From Halorussus sp. MSC15.2 (GTDB taxonomy: Archaea; Halobacteriota; Halobacteria; Halobacteriales; Haladaptataceae), in NCBI RefSeq assembly GCF_010747475.1, contig NZ_VSLZ01000005.1, positions 124,001-188,000 of the forward strand: 64,000 nt of DNA. Reading direction: 5' to 3'. Positions 53,380-61,876 of this stretch are shown in pieces. The translations under genes and the position numbers were made by a program. The notes under the pieces were generated by a model. It made no database searches. It was not told where the DNA came from and saw nothing but the letters and a program-made list of their open reading frames with translations. Each line of letters starts with the position of its first letter. Position 1 is the stretch's first letter.

Positions 53380-53394
53380 AAGAGCCAGAGCCGA

Positions 53395-54540
53395 TTACGC
53401 GGTCTTGATTTCCTCCCACGCCTTAATCCAAGCATCCTCGTTCTCGACGGCCTTGAACGGAATCATCTCTTGGAGGCGCGAGGGGTCGACCGCACCGTAC
53501 ATCTCGTTCTCCTCGTCGCTGAGGTGGTTCTGGGTGTTGGGGTTGACGCTGGGCGAGTAGCCGACCTTCGCGAGTTTCGCGCCGAGTTCGGGAGCGATGA
53601 ACTCGTTGACGACCTTCCACGCCGTCTCCTTGTTCTGGGACTCCTTCGAGACGACGGCCGACTCGAACCACGCCAGCGACCCCTCCTTCGGGGCGGCCAT
53701 CTCGGGCCAGTCGTTGCCGTTGTCCCACATCTCGACGATTTCGTTCCGGCCGGACTGGCCGATGACGAAGTTACCCTGCTTGAGCGACTTGATGTAGGTC
53801 GGGTCGGCCGCGACGTAGCCCTGCAGCAGGGGCTTCTGGTCTATCATCGTCTGCTTGACCTCGGAAATCTGGTCCTCCGAGAGCGTAATCTTGTCACCCT
53901 CGAACGCGTCGCGGTGACCCAGATAGAGCGCCGCGGCGCTCATCGCCTTGAAGTGGTTGTCGTACATGACGATGTTGCCCTCGTACTCGTCGGAGAACAG
54001 TTTCGCGTAGGTGGGTTCGTGGTCGTCCACTTTCCGAGAGTCGTAGGAGTAGCCGTACCAACCGAACCGAATCGGGACGCCGTACATGTTCCCGCCGTCC
54101 GTGAACTGGTTGTCGGCGAATCCCTTGAACACGTCGTAGGTGTCGCTGTAGTTCGAGACCACGTCCTCGGGCACCGAGTCCACGAGACCGGCGTCCATCA
54201 TCTTCGGGACGTAGTTGTTGTTGGGAACCGCGATGTCGTACTGCGAGTTCTGACCCGAGTTCCACGACGAGAACATCTTCGACGAGGAGGTCGATTTCGT
54301 GAACTTGACCTCGACGTCGAGACGGCTCTCGATGTCCTTCTTGAGGTCGGCGTACTCCTCCCACGTCAGGATGTTGATGGTGGTCGTTCCGCCGCTCCCG
54401 CCGCCGAAGCCACCGACACACCCCGCAGTCAGGCCGAGGGCACCGGCGGCACCCGTCGCCTTGAGGAACGTCCGGCGGTCGTTACCGCGTCCGTTCGCCG
54501 TCTCCGATTCGTCGCCACTATCGTCCCAGCTCTTGGGCAT
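53395..54540 (-). CDS. Polyamine-type substrate-binding lipoprotein, PotD-like
   Basis: The 381-residue protein (start ATG 54540, MPKSWDDSGDESETANGRGN) has a Tat signal NDRRTFLKATGAAGALGLTA and lipobox AGC (Cys41). The mature part follows the PotD pattern (INILTWEEYADLKKDIESRL, VKFTKSTSSSKMFSSWNSGQ, YDIAVPNNNYVPKMMDAGLV, PIRFGWYGYSYDSRKVDD). The Tat route is usual for haloarchaeal binding proteins. It is the first gene of the operon with the two permeases. The 180-base gap to the divergent ATPase contains a dyad that may be the operator. Confidence 0.92.
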   Translation of the reverse strand: MPKSWDDSGDESETANGRGNDRRTFLKATGAAGALGLTAGCVGGFGGGSGGTTTINILTWEEYADLKKDIESRLDVEVKFTKSTSSSKMFSSWNSGQNSQYDIAVPNNNYVPKMMDAGLVDSVPEDVVSNYSDTYDVFKGFADNQFTDGGNMYGVPIRFGWYGYSYDSRKVDDHEPTYAKLFSDEYEGNIVMYDNHFKAMSAAALYLGHRDAFEGDKITLSEDQISEVKQTMIDQKPLLQGYVAADPTYIKSLKQGNFVIGQSGRNEIVEMWDNGNDWPEMAAPKEGSLAWFESAVVSKESQNKETAWKVVNEFIAPELGAKLAKVGYSPSVNPNTQNHLSDEENEMYGAVDPSRLQEMIPFKAVENEDAWIKAWEEIKTA

Positions 54541-54582
54541 GTCATGACACCTCAAAGAGCCGCGCCTTAGTTCTTACTCCAC

Positions 54583-54599
54583 GTAATCATATAGATTAC
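54583..54599. promoter_or_regulatory. GTAATC-N5-GATTAC dyad between PotD-like and PotA-like genes
   Basis: A perfect 6-bp-arm inverted repeat (GTAATC-ATATA-GATTAC) surrounds an AT-rich ATATA that can be the TATA element of the minus-strand binding-protein gene, 48-53 bases from its start. A bound protein would block the promoter. The regulator is unknown. Confidence 0.5.
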
Positions 54600-54719
54600 T
54601 GACAGTACGGCGGGTTTTTGAACCAAATAGCAAAATTCCACCGACCAGTTGTAGAGTATTTACGATGACTGCCGAGTGTTCCGAAACAGTTTATGCACAG
54701 TAGTGTGCTACGATGCCGT

Positions 54720-55793
54720 ATGACAACAGGTGTCGATGAGCTGATAGCCCTCGACGGCGTCCGCAAGGAGTTCGGCGACGTGACTGCCGTCGAAGAGGTC
54801 AATCTGTCGGTGAACGAGGGTGAGTTCTTCTCGCTGGTCGGACCGTCCGGTTGCGGCAAGACCACCACGCTCCGGATGATAAGCGGGTTCGAGACGCCGA
54901 CCAGAGGGTCGGTCCACATCGACGGCCGGGACATGGCGGGCGTGCCGCCGGACGCCCGGGACACCAACCTCGTCTTCCAGCACCATTCGCTGTTCCCGCA
55001 CATGTCCGTCGGCGATAACGTCGCCTACGGTCTGGAGAAGTCCGGCGTCGAGCAGTCCGAACGCGAGCGGTACGTCACGGAGTACCTCGAACTCGTGGAC
55101 CTCGACGGCTACGAGGACCGGAATCCCGACGACCTCTCGGGCGGTCAGCAACAGCGCGTCGCGCTGGCGCGGGCGCTCGTCAACGAACCCAGCGTCCTGC
55201 TGTTCGACGAACCGCTGTCGAGCCTCGACCGGAAACTCCGCAAGCAGATGCAGGTCGAGTTGCGCGAGATTCACGAGAAGACGCAGGGGGCGTTCTTCTA
55301 CGTCACCCACGACCAAGAGGTCGCCATGACCCTCTCGGACCGCCTCGCCGTGATGAACGAGGGACGCATCGAACAGGTCGGCACGCCCGAAGAGATATAC
55401 CGGGAACCCGCCAGCGAGTTCGTGGCGGACTTCATCGGAGATACCAACCTGCTCGACGGCCGCGCGACGAAAGAGAACGGTCGAACCACGGTCGAAGTCG
55501 GCGGCGAAGACGGCTTCTCGTTCACTCCCACTCAGAGCGTGGGCGACGGCGACGTGACCGTCTCCATCCGACCGGAGGACTTCCGACTCGCGGAGAACGG
55601 CGACGCGACCTTCGAGGCCGAAATCGTCGAACGGTACTTCCAAGGCGACCAGACCAACTACGTCGTGGACGCGGGTGCGGACGGTCTCTCGGACGTGCAG
55701 GTCGTCATGCAGGGTCGCGACAGTCCCGTTTCGCGGGGCGAGCGCGCGGGGTTCGCCGTCGCCGCGGATGCCCCGGTCGTCTTCGAGAAGTAG
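54720..55793 (+). CDS. ABC transporter ATPase, PotA-like
   Basis: This ATPase drives the importer. The 357-residue sequence has Walker A GPSGCGKTTTLRMIS, Q-loop FQHHSLFPHMSVGDNV, signature LSGGQQQRVALARAL, Walker B LLFDEPLSSLD and the switch His (YVTHDQEVAMTLSD). A C-terminal TOBE domain follows (residues about 265-357, VTVSIRPEDFRLAENGD). I use the ATG at 54720 (MTTGVDELIALDGV) because TTATGCAC lies 25-30 bases upstream. The gene is divergent from the permease operon, a split arrangement that lets the ATPase have its own promoter. Confidence 0.94.
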   Translation: MTTGVDELIALDGVRKEFGDVTAVEEVNLSVNEGEFFSLVGPSGCGKTTTLRMISGFETPTRGSVHIDGRDMAGVPPDARDTNLVFQHHSLFPHMSVGDNVAYGLEKSGVEQSERERYVTEYLELVDLDGYEDRNPDDLSGGQQQRVALARALVNEPSVLLFDEPLSSLDRKLRKQMQVELREIHEKTQGAFFYVTHDQEVAMTLSDRLAVMNEGRIEQVGTPEEIYREPASEFVADFIGDTNLLDGRATKENGRTTVEVGGEDGFSFTPTQSVGDGDVTVSIRPEDFRLAENGDATFEAEIVERYFQGDQTNYVVDAGADGLSDVQVVMQGRDSPVSRGERAGFAVAADAPVVFEK

Positions 55794-55915
55794 CGAGCGT
55801 CGCGTTCGCGGTCAGTACATCTCCGTTTTCGAGTACGAGTCACCGTCTCGACCCGAGTAATCGTCCGTGACGAACCGTGAACACTCTTAAAGGAGGCCTC
55901 CGAACGTCTGCACGT

Positions 55916-56851
55916 ATGAGCTTCGACGAGATGGACGTGGACACGATTTGGATGGACGGCGAGTTCGTCGATTGGGACGAGGCACAAATCCACGTCCTCA
56001 CGCACGGCCTGCACTACGGCAGCGGCGTGTTCGAGGGCGTCCGTTGTTACGACACCGAGAACGGACCGGCCATCTTCCGGTGGGACGAACACCTCGACCG
56101 ACTCTACGAGTCGTGCAAGCCCTACGACCTCGAAATCGACCACGACCCCGAGGAACTGACGGCGGCGACCAAGGAACTCATCCGCCGACAGGACCTTGCG
56201 TCGTGCTACGTCCGACCCATCGCGTTCTACGGGTACGGCAGTCTCGGCGTCAGCCCCGGCGACAACCCGACGCAGACCGCCATCGCGGCGTGGCCGTGGG
56301 GCGCGTACCTCGGCGACGAAGCGCTCGAAAACGGTGTCGAAGTGATGGTGTCGTCGTGGCGCAAGCACGCCTCCAGCCAGATTCCGACCAACGCCAAGAC
56401 CACGGGTCTCTACGTCAACAGCATGCTCGCGGGCGAGGAGGCCCGCCGGAACGGCTACGCCGAGGCAATCGTCCTCAACAAGGAGGGCAACGTCGCCGAG
56501 GGTCCGGGCGAGAACCTCTTCCTCGTCCGCGACGACGAGATATACACGCCCGGTCTCGCCGAGAGCATCCTCGACGGCATCACCCGCGATTCGGTCATCA
56601 CGCTGGCCGAGGACATGGGCTACGAGGTCCACGACGGCGCGACCATCTCGCGGGGCGAACTCAACACCGCCGACGAACTGTTCTTCACCGGGTCGGCCGC
56701 CGAAGTCACGCCCATCCGGCAGGTGGACAACGTCGAAATCGGAGACGGCGGTCGCGGTCCCGTCACCGAAGAGATTCAGTCGCGGTTCTTCGACGTGGTG
56801 AACCGCCGCACCGACGACTACGAAGAGTGGTTCGACTACGTCGAAACGTAA
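55916..56851 (+). CDS. ilvE: Branched-chain amino acid aminotransferase
   Basis: IlvE makes Leu, Ile and Val from their keto acids using pyridoxal phosphate. The 311-residue fold type IV protein starts MSFDEMDVDTIWMDGEFVDW and has LTHGLHYGSGVFEGVRCYDT, the conserved YVRPIAFYGYGSLGVSP, the PLP-lysine region PTNAKTTGLYVNSMLA (Lys at residue about 159), VAEGPGENLFLVRDDEIYTP and the family signature ELFFTGSAAEVTPIRQVDN. A TATA-like TCTTAAA lies about 30 bases upstream. It is convergent with the DUF502 gene. Confidence 0.95.
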   Translation: MSFDEMDVDTIWMDGEFVDWDEAQIHVLTHGLHYGSGVFEGVRCYDTENGPAIFRWDEHLDRLYESCKPYDLEIDHDPEELTAATKELIRRQDLASCYVRPIAFYGYGSLGVSPGDNPTQTAIAAWPWGAYLGDEALENGVEVMVSSWRKHASSQIPTNAKTTGLYVNSMLAGEEARRNGYAEAIVLNKEGNVAEGPGENLFLVRDDEIYTPGLAESILDGITRDSVITLAEDMGYEVHDGATISRGELNTADELFFTGSAAEVTPIRQVDNVEIGDGGRGPVTEEIQSRFFDVVNRRTDDYEEWFDYVET

Positions 56852-56881
56852 CGAAGCGACGCGATTCGTCGTAGAGTCAGT

Positions 56882-57490
56882 TCACTGGGGCGGCGGCGAC
56901 TGCGTCTCTTTCTCGTCCTCGACGTCGATGGGAATCCCGGCCTCGCTGGTCTCGCCGAATCCGGCGCTGAGGATGCGGGTCAACGCGTCTTCGACGCTCT
57001 CGTCGGTCTCTTGGAAGTCGCTGGGTTCGACTTCGACGACGAACCCGGTGGTGATGTTCGGTGCGGTCGGGAGGAAGAGGAGTTCGCGGCCGTCGTCGGT
57101 CGTCTTGCCCGTCTTGAACGCGGTCATCCGCATCCCCGACCACACCTCCACTTTGACCGGGGCCTGCAGGTCGGTCGAGTCCGAGAGCGCGGTCTCGGCC
57201 GCCATCTTCGAGGCGTTGTAGACGACGCGGAGACCGGGGACCCGATTCATCACGCCGTCGATGGCACCTTCGACGAGCGACCCGACCGCGGTCCGCATCA
57301 TGTATCCGACGCTGAGGACCAGCATCGAGAAGACGACGAGGACCGTCAGCACGCGCAGCGGGGGTTCGATGTCTTGGAGGATGGGAATCCCGGCGATGGC
57401 CAGATACAGGTACGCGATGATGTACGCCGACACCAAGAGGGGCAGGATGACGATGAGTCCACTTGCGACGTCGCGTTTCCACGAGGACAT
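56882..57490 (-). CDS. DUF502 membrane protein
   Basis: A 202-residue protein with two N-terminal membrane helices (SGLIVILPLLVSAYIIAYLY, residues about 10-29, and LRVLTVLVVFSMLVLSVGYM, about 45-64). A cytosolic or extracytoplasmic domain contains VPGLRVVYNASKMAAETALS, the diagnostic region of DUF502 (RxxYxxxKqv), then FLPTAPNITTGFVVEVEPSD and a C-terminal helix. DUF502 proteins occur in bacteria, archaea and plants (COV1-like), with poorly known roles in membrane or cell-shape processes. The Pro-rich tail is short. It is convergent with ilvE. Confidence 0.92.
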   Translation of the reverse strand: MSSWKRDVASGLIVILPLLVSAYIIAYLYLAIAGIPILQDIEPPLRVLTVLVVFSMLVLSVGYMMRTAVGSLVEGAIDGVMNRVPGLRVVYNASKMAAETALSDSTDLQAPVKVEVWSGMRMTAFKTGKTTDDGRELLFLPTAPNITTGFVVEVEPSDFQETDESVEDALTRILSAGFGETSEAGIPIDVEDEKETQSPPPQ

Positions 57491-57617
57491 TTATCGGGAG
57501 TATCCGACCGCAGGTCCATAAACTAGATGCTATCCGTCCGACGAAGACAACGGAATCGTGTCGGTTCGGGTCGCTATCGAAGCGTCCGACGCCGAGGGGC
57601 GGACACTCGGGTCCGTC

Positions 57618-58454
57618 CTACCGCCCGACGATAGCCCGGAGTGCGAACAGCAGATTCTCCTTGCGCTCCATCACGCGCCGGTAGAAGTACGACAGCCACT
57701 TGTCGCCGTAGGGGACGTACTGCCAGACCTCGTACTCCTCGGCGAGGTCGTACTGGGCGTCCTCGCGCACGCCCATCAGCATCTGAATCTCGAAGTCGGT
57801 GCCGTACTCCTCGTAGAGGTCCTCGGCGTAGGCTATCATCTCGGGGTCGTGGCTCCCGACCGCGATGCCGCCGTCGAAGTTGCGGAACATGTATTCGAGT
57901 TGGCGCTCGTACGCCGCGTTGACCGCCGACTTCTCCCTGTACGCGACGTCGGCGGGCGGGTCGTAGGCCCCTTTCACGAGTCGGACCTTGCCGGGGAGGT
58001 CCGCGAGGCGTTCGAGGTCCTCGTCGGTCCGCTTGAGGTTCGCCTGCACGCAGACGCCGACGCCGCCCTCGTGCTTCCGGGCGAGTTTCTCGTAGATGTC
58101 GAGGGTCGCGTCGGTCGTGTCGTGGTCCTCCATGTCTATCCAGACGAACACGCCGCGCTCGGCGGCGTAGTCGGCGATGCGTTCGACGTTCTCGTGGAAC
58201 ACCTCGGTCCCCACGTCGAGACCCACCTGCGAGGGCTTGACCGAGATGCAGGCCTCGACGTCCGCGCTCTCGATGTCCTCGACCATACGGAGGTACGCCT
58301 CGGCGTCCTCGTCGGCGGGTCGCCGCTCGTCGTAGTGTTCGCCGAGCAGGTTCAGGATGGCCTTCACGTTCCGGTCGTTCAACTGCCGCGCATGGTCGAG
58401 CGCCTCGGCAGGCGACTCCCCGGCGACGAACCGACTGGCGATAGGGGGTATCAT
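57618..58454 (-). CDS. Proline dehydrogenase
   Basis: This FAD enzyme oxidises proline to pyrroline-5-carboxylate and delivers electrons to the membrane quinones. The 278-residue sequence (start ATG 58454, MIPPIASRFVAGESPAEALD) includes HARQLNDRNVKAILNLLGEH and the substrate and FAD motifs: SVKPSQVGLDVG, VFVWIDMEDHDTTDATLDIY, VQANLKRTDEDLERLADLPG, KVRLVKGAYDPP, GSHDPEMIAYAED, QMLMGVREDAQ and YVPYGDKWLSYFYRRVMERK. It is a single-domain form without the P5C dehydrogenase partner. The upstream extension to 58478 (eight residues) is less conserved. It stands alone. Confidence 0.94.
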   Translation of the reverse strand: MIPPIASRFVAGESPAEALDHARQLNDRNVKAILNLLGEHYDERRPADEDAEAYLRMVEDIESADVEACISVKPSQVGLDVGTEVFHENVERIADYAAERGVFVWIDMEDHDTTDATLDIYEKLARKHEGGVGVCVQANLKRTDEDLERLADLPGKVRLVKGAYDPPADVAYREKSAVNAAYERQLEYMFRNFDGGIAVGSHDPEMIAYAEDLYEEYGTDFEIQMLMGVREDAQYDLAEEYEVWQYVPYGDKWLSYFYRRVMERKENLLFALRAIVGR

Positions 58455-58573
58455 GGTCGGGAGTTTGTACCCCCTCATCTTATAAAGTAGGCATCCGCGA
58501 TACGGTTCGAGAACAAGCAGGACGTCGTCCCTGCCAAAAATGAGCGCTCCGCTCGTCCGAATCGGGTCGACGG

Positions 58574-59236
58574 TCAGTTCTCGGCGTCGGTCGCGTTACC
58601 GTCCGTCTCGTTGCCGTCAGTCTGGTTACCGCCACCGCCCTGCTGGCCACCGCCACCATCTTGCACCGCCGAGAACTGGATGGTGAGGAGACCGAGTTCG
58701 TTCCCGCCTTCGTCGAGGGCCGCGTTCTCGTCCGCACCGACGAACGCCTCGTCTTGGACGCCCGCGTCGATACCGAACTCGCCGAAGTCCTCGGGTCCGA
58801 ACACGCCGAAGACGGGACTGGTCTGGTACGTCTGGCCCTGTTCGACGGCGACGTCGTTCGGGATGAACAGCAGGCCCCAGTTCTGGACGGCGAAGTTCCA
58901 CTCGACGACTCTGGTGTTCATGTTCCGGAAGATGGCCGGATTCTGGAACAGCAGTCCCTGATTCTCCTCGTTCAGGAAATTGTCCTGGTTCTCGTCGTAC
59001 ACCGGCGCCCAGGGGAGCGGCTTCGACCGGACCGTGAACTGTGCAGACGGGTAGTACTGGTCCTGGGGCATCAGTCCCCGTTTCTGGTTCCCACCGCCGT
59101 CCTGTTGGGCGGCGACGGTGCCTGTGCCGGACATTCCTAGCGCGAGTCCGCCCGACGCGAGTGCGCCCGACTTCATGAACGTTCTGCGCGACGATTCGCC
59201 CGTGAGTTCCTCGATGAGAGTGTCGTCTTCGGTCAT
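58574..59236 (-). CDS. Tat-exported protein of a tandem paralogous pair
   Basis: The 220-residue product has a twin-arginine signal SSRRTFMKSGALASGGLALG ending in AAQQDGG. The mature part has MPQDQYYPSAQFTVRSKPLP, FRNMNTRVVEWNFAVQNWGL, LFIPNDVAVEQGQTYQTSPV and LGLLTIQFSAVQDGG, then a Gly/Asn/Gln/Thr tail. I do not know its function. It shares ordered motifs with the next upstream gene (59280-59681), which points to duplication. No catalytic motif is visible; an extracellular beta-sandwich binding or coat protein is the best guess. Start ATG 59236 directly precedes the signal. Confidence 0.7.
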   Translation of the reverse strand: MTEDDTLIEELTGESSRRTFMKSGALASGGLALGMSGTGTVAAQQDGGGNQKRGLMPQDQYYPSAQFTVRSKPLPWAPVYDENQDNFLNEENQGLLFQNPAIFRNMNTRVVEWNFAVQNWGLLFIPNDVAVEQGQTYQTSPVFGVFGPEDFGEFGIDAGVQDEAFVGADENAALDEGGNELGLLTIQFSAVQDGGGGQQGGGGNQTDGNETDGNATDAEN

Positions 59237-59279
59237 TGTGTATCTCGTTGGTTCAGTGTTTATCGGACTGTACAAGCCG

Positions 59280-59681
59280 TCAGAACTCGTCCTCGGCCCG
59301 GACTGGCTCGAACGTGACGTTGATGAGGTTCGAGCGAGGCGTCTCGCCGCCGCCGTCACCGCCCCCGTCCTCGTTGATGTCCTCCCAATCGCCGCCCAGC
59401 CGGTAGAGGACGCCCTGCGAGACCTCGGCGTCCGCGTACGGGAAGAAGAACGCGAAGGTGTTCTTCGCGTTCGTGTACTGGATGAGGCGGTTGTTGAACT
59501 CGGTCAGGAACTGTCCTTCTCCGACTCCACCGGGGGTCGGGATGTTCTGCAGTTGGGTCGAGACGACGTGGAACTCTCCCTCCGGGAAGAATTGGTTCTG
59601 GAACATGTACGCCTCTCCACCTTCGATTCCCTGCAACGCTTCCTCGTTCGCCGTGATGTCGCTGTTCTCGTTGCCCATCAT
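59280..59681 (-). CDS. Paralogue of the Tat-exported neighbour, without signal peptide
   Basis: A 133-residue protein (MMGNENSDITANEEALQGIE; ATG 59678 is an alternative) shows the same order of motifs as the downstream gene: FQNQFFPEGEFHVVSTQLQN (like the PQDQYYPSAQF region), LTEFNNRLIQYTNAKNTFAF and FFPYADAEVSQGVLYRLGGD (like LFIPNDVAVEQG). It ends in LINVTFEPVRAEDEF (like LLTIQFSAVQDGG). No signal peptide or hydrophobic stretch is present, so it would stay cytosolic or leave by complex formation. Start codon and translation were checked; no in-frame upstream signal sequence exists. Function unknown. Confidence 0.65.
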   Translation of the reverse strand: MMGNENSDITANEEALQGIEGGEAYMFQNQFFPEGEFHVVSTQLQNIPTPGGVGEGQFLTEFNNRLIQYTNAKNTFAFFFPYADAEVSQGVLYRLGGDWEDINEDGGGDGGGETPRSNLINVTFEPVRAEDEF

Positions 59682-59895
59682 TGTTCTAGAGAGTAGGACT
59701 GTCCCGCGTCAGGACATCCGTACTACCCCATCCACCCGGTTAATATCGTCGGCCAATTACCGATTTAAGCCGGTCCTAGCCGGGTGTAACGCCGTTTTAC
59801 TTAAGATAGGGTAGCGGCAGTCACCGCCGCGCTCTGTCGGGGGATATCCTCCGGACACCGCGTTACCAACCGAGTTCCGCGCTCCCCGCGACCGC

Positions 59896-60402
59896 CTATT
59901 CGTAATAAAAGACGAGTGCGTGGGTACCGAGACCGAGCGCCAGCATGACGAGATTCCGGACGGGAGCGCCGAGCGGGACGGCCTCGATGCGAATTTTCCG
60001 ACGGAACACCGGCCAGAACGGACTCACGGGTTCCCTACCGGGAAGCAGGACGAGCACGTCGGCGACGACGTGGCTGGCGATGCCGAGGAACGCGCCGGTG
60101 GTCGCCCAGACGAACACGCGCCGCGTCGTGAGTCGCGACGACCGAGGCGGACCCGTCAGCGCGACGTAAACGAGGAACACCGCGGCGGTAATCGCACTGA
60201 CGGCGAGTCCACCGACGACGGCGAACAGGAACGTGTGGGTCACCCCGTGGTGGATTACCCCCGGAATATGCAAGTCGAGGTCGGGGAGCAGGGCCACGAA
60301 GAGGACGAACGTGGTGAACACCGTTCCGGATTTTCGACCGAGCAGGACCACGAACGGGACGGCGAACAGCAGCGCGACGCCGTAGTGACCGGTTGGATAC
60401 AT
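59896..60402 (-). CDS. Membrane metal-dependent hydrolase family protein (DUF457/YdjM-like)
   Basis: A 168-residue membrane protein starts MYPTGHYGVALLFAVPFVVL. It has the family metal ligands GHYG (His6), LPDLDLHIPG (Asp residues), HHGVTHTFLF (His-His ... His) and SHVVADVLVLLPG (His, Asp) on four or five membrane helices. These form a zinc-type site in a membrane phosphohydrolase-like family (DUF457). Members act on unknown lipids or in envelope turnover; YdjM in bacteria is LexA-controlled. It is transcribed from the promoter region next to 60459. Confidence 0.88.
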   Translation of the reverse strand: MYPTGHYGVALLFAVPFVVLLGRKSGTVFTTFVLFVALLPDLDLHIPGVIHHGVTHTFLFAVVGGLAVSAITAAVFLVYVALTGPPRSSRLTTRRVFVWATTGAFLGIASHVVADVLVLLPGREPVSPFWPVFRRKIRIEAVPLGAPVRNLVMLALGLGTHALVFYYE

Positions 60403-60458
60403 GGAACAACGCGTCGTGGCCGGGCTACGTCGTTGCCCTAATTAACTGTTATCGCGGG

Positions 60459-60686
60459 TCACGGGCGGCGCAGGAGGCCGAGGCGGTGGAACCCCCACGC
60501 TATCAGTCCGAATCCAGTGACGGCACCGAGCGCGAGGGCGACGTACGGGAGCCACCGTCCCGGAATCGGTCCCCGAACGGGGTCGAAAGCCAACTGCCAG
60601 AGGCAGTACGAGAGCAGAATCGACCCGACGAGCGGCGACATCGGTTCGAGTACGCGAATCACGACGGACGTACGAGACGGCCGCAC
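60459..60686 (-). CDS. Small two-helix membrane protein
   Basis: A 75-residue frame (an inner ATG at 60641 would give 60 residues beginning MSPLVGSILLSYCLWQLAFD) has two hydrophobic helices (about SPLVGSILLSYCLWQLAF and YVALALGAVTGFGLIAWGFH). It ends with a basic LLRRP. It resembles a small unknown haloarchaeal membrane protein. Start is uncertain. It sits between the DUF457 gene and the divergent carS gene, 68 bases from the carS start, so it may share that promoter region. Confidence 0.6.
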   Translation of the reverse strand: MRPSRTSVVIRVLEPMSPLVGSILLSYCLWQLAFDPVRGPIPGRWLPYVALALGAVTGFGLIAWGFHRLGLLRRP

Positions 60687-60753
60687 CTAAATCTCGTCGC
60701 CGAACGGGGGCGAACCTCCAGTTCTTAAGGGCCGCCGGTTCGCGTGTCGTCAC

Positions 60754-61299
60754 ATGGGCGTCTTCGATATCGTCGCGGTCGCGCTGTGGGCGATGTTGCC
60801 CGCCTACGTCCCGAACAACGCAGCGGTGCTGGCGGGCGGCGGGAGACCCATCGACGGCGGGCGAACGTGGAACGGGCGGCGACTGCTCGGCGACGGGAAG
60901 ACGTGGCGGGGCACCGCGGCCGGAATCGCCGCGGGCGCGGCGCTGGCGCTGGTCCTCAACGCCGTCGAACCGACCGTCTCGGACCTGCTCGGCGTCGGCC
61001 TGCCGACGTTCCCGCTCGCAGTGGTGGTCGCGCTCCCGGCGGGCGCGATGCTCGGCGACATCGCCGCCTCGTTCGTCAAGCGCCGGACCGGCCGCCAGCG
61101 CGGTGCGTCGTTCCCCGGCGTGGACCAACTCGACTTCGTGGCGTTCGCGTTCCTGCTCTCGTTTCTGGCCGCGCCGGACTGGTTCGGCGACGTGTTCACG
61201 CTCCCGGTGCTGGCGGTGGTCCTCGTCGTGACGCCGCTGCTGCATCTGGTGACGAACGCCATCGCCTACGCGCTCGGCCTGAAAGACGAACCGTGGTAA
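60754..61299 (+). CDS. carS: CDP-archaeol synthase
   Basis: CarS activates digeranylgeranylglycerol phosphate with CTP, the committed step to archaeal polar lipids. The 181-residue integral membrane protein has LPAYVPNNAAVLAGGGRPID, RTWNGRRLLGDGKTWRGTAA, ALPAGAMLGDIAASFVKRRT, GRQRGASFPGVDQLDFVAFA and four or five membrane helices. The GDGKTWRG and P-G-x-D-Q-x-D segments are the CDP-alcohol synthase signature. TTCTTAAGG about 30 bases upstream suits the promoter. The gene links to the polyprenyl synthase at 30197 as another lipid enzyme in the window. Confidence 0.94.
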   Translation: MGVFDIVAVALWAMLPAYVPNNAAVLAGGGRPIDGGRTWNGRRLLGDGKTWRGTAAGIAAGAALALVLNAVEPTVSDLLGVGLPTFPLAVVVALPAGAMLGDIAASFVKRRTGRQRGASFPGVDQLDFVAFAFLLSFLAAPDWFGDVFTLPVLAVVLVVTPLLHLVTNAIAYALGLKDEPW

Positions 61300-61394
61300 A
61301 CGACGTCTCAGTCACAGCAACTCTATTGTCGCAGAGATGTTCCGTTCTGAAAGAGCGGCAGGAGTGTTCGAGAGAGTGAGCCGAGTGCTCCGCT

Positions 61395-61805
61395 TCAGAG
61401 ACCGACCGAAAACGGCCACGACCCGCCGCTGATAGCCAGCAGGACCAGCGCCCCGCCGACGAGTGCGACGTTCTTCAGGAAGTCGGTCATCTCCTGCTGT
61501 TGCTGTTGGGGGTCCTCGACCGACCAGAAGTCGTGGAACAACGGCGTGGCGACCACGAGGAACGCGACGAGCGCGGCCGCGCCGACGAGCGGGAAGACTC
61601 CGAGGAGGATGGAGAGTCCGCCGCCGACGAGGAGAGCGCCCGAAGCGTACACCGAGAGGGTCGGTGCGGGTGCGCCCTTCGCCTCGGCGTACCCCGACAT
61701 CTGGTCCGCTTGCAGGAAGTGGTTCAGACCCATGAACGCGAGGACGCCGCCGAAGAGGACCCGACCGACGAGGAACGCGACGGAACTGACGGTTTCGACA
61801 GCCAT
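61395..61805 (-). CDS. DoxX family membrane protein
   Basis: This 136-residue protein has four transmembrane helices (SSVAFLVGRVLFGGVLAFMG, ASGALLVGGGLSILLGVFPL, VGAAALVAFLVVATPLFHDF, FLKNVALVGGALVLLAISGG) and the DoxX hallmark NHFLQADQMSGYAEAKGAPA followed by PLFHDFWSVEDP. DoxX relatives take part in thiosulfate or quinone-linked redox and in oxidative stress. The ATG at 61805 overlaps the stop of the tiny upstream frame (TGATG). It diverges from the HxlR regulator gene with a repeated AACCTACTT-type operator between, a common pairing. Confidence 0.92.
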   Translation of the reverse strand: MAVETVSSVAFLVGRVLFGGVLAFMGLNHFLQADQMSGYAEAKGAPAPTLSVYASGALLVGGGLSILLGVFPLVGAAALVAFLVVATPLFHDFWSVEDPQQQQQEMTDFLKNVALVGGALVLLAISGGSWPFSVGL

Positions 61806-61876
61806 CAGGCCGTCACCTCCGCGGAGGAAGTAGTCGTCGCGCGAGTCTGCACTGGAGCTTCGATAGTAGGTTTCAT
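61805..61876 (-). CDS. 23-codon leader frame coupled to doxX
   Basis: A short frame beginning MKPTIEAPVQTRATTTSSAE and ending VTA stops at TGA 61805-61807, sharing one base with the doxX start (TGATG). Its ATG (61874-61876) lies inside the first arm of the HxlR-type inverted repeat. This is the arrangement of a translationally coupled leader peptide or a small protein made with doxX. Too short for family assignment; it could instead be untranslated leader. Confidence 0.45.
   Translation of the reverse strand: MKPTIEAPVQTRATTTSSAEVTA

Noticed and set aside
54660-54720. Start of the PotA-like ATPase at 54693
   Set aside because: The extra nine residues precede a better ATG at 54720 with a TATA at the right distance; the upstream ATG overlaps that TATA.
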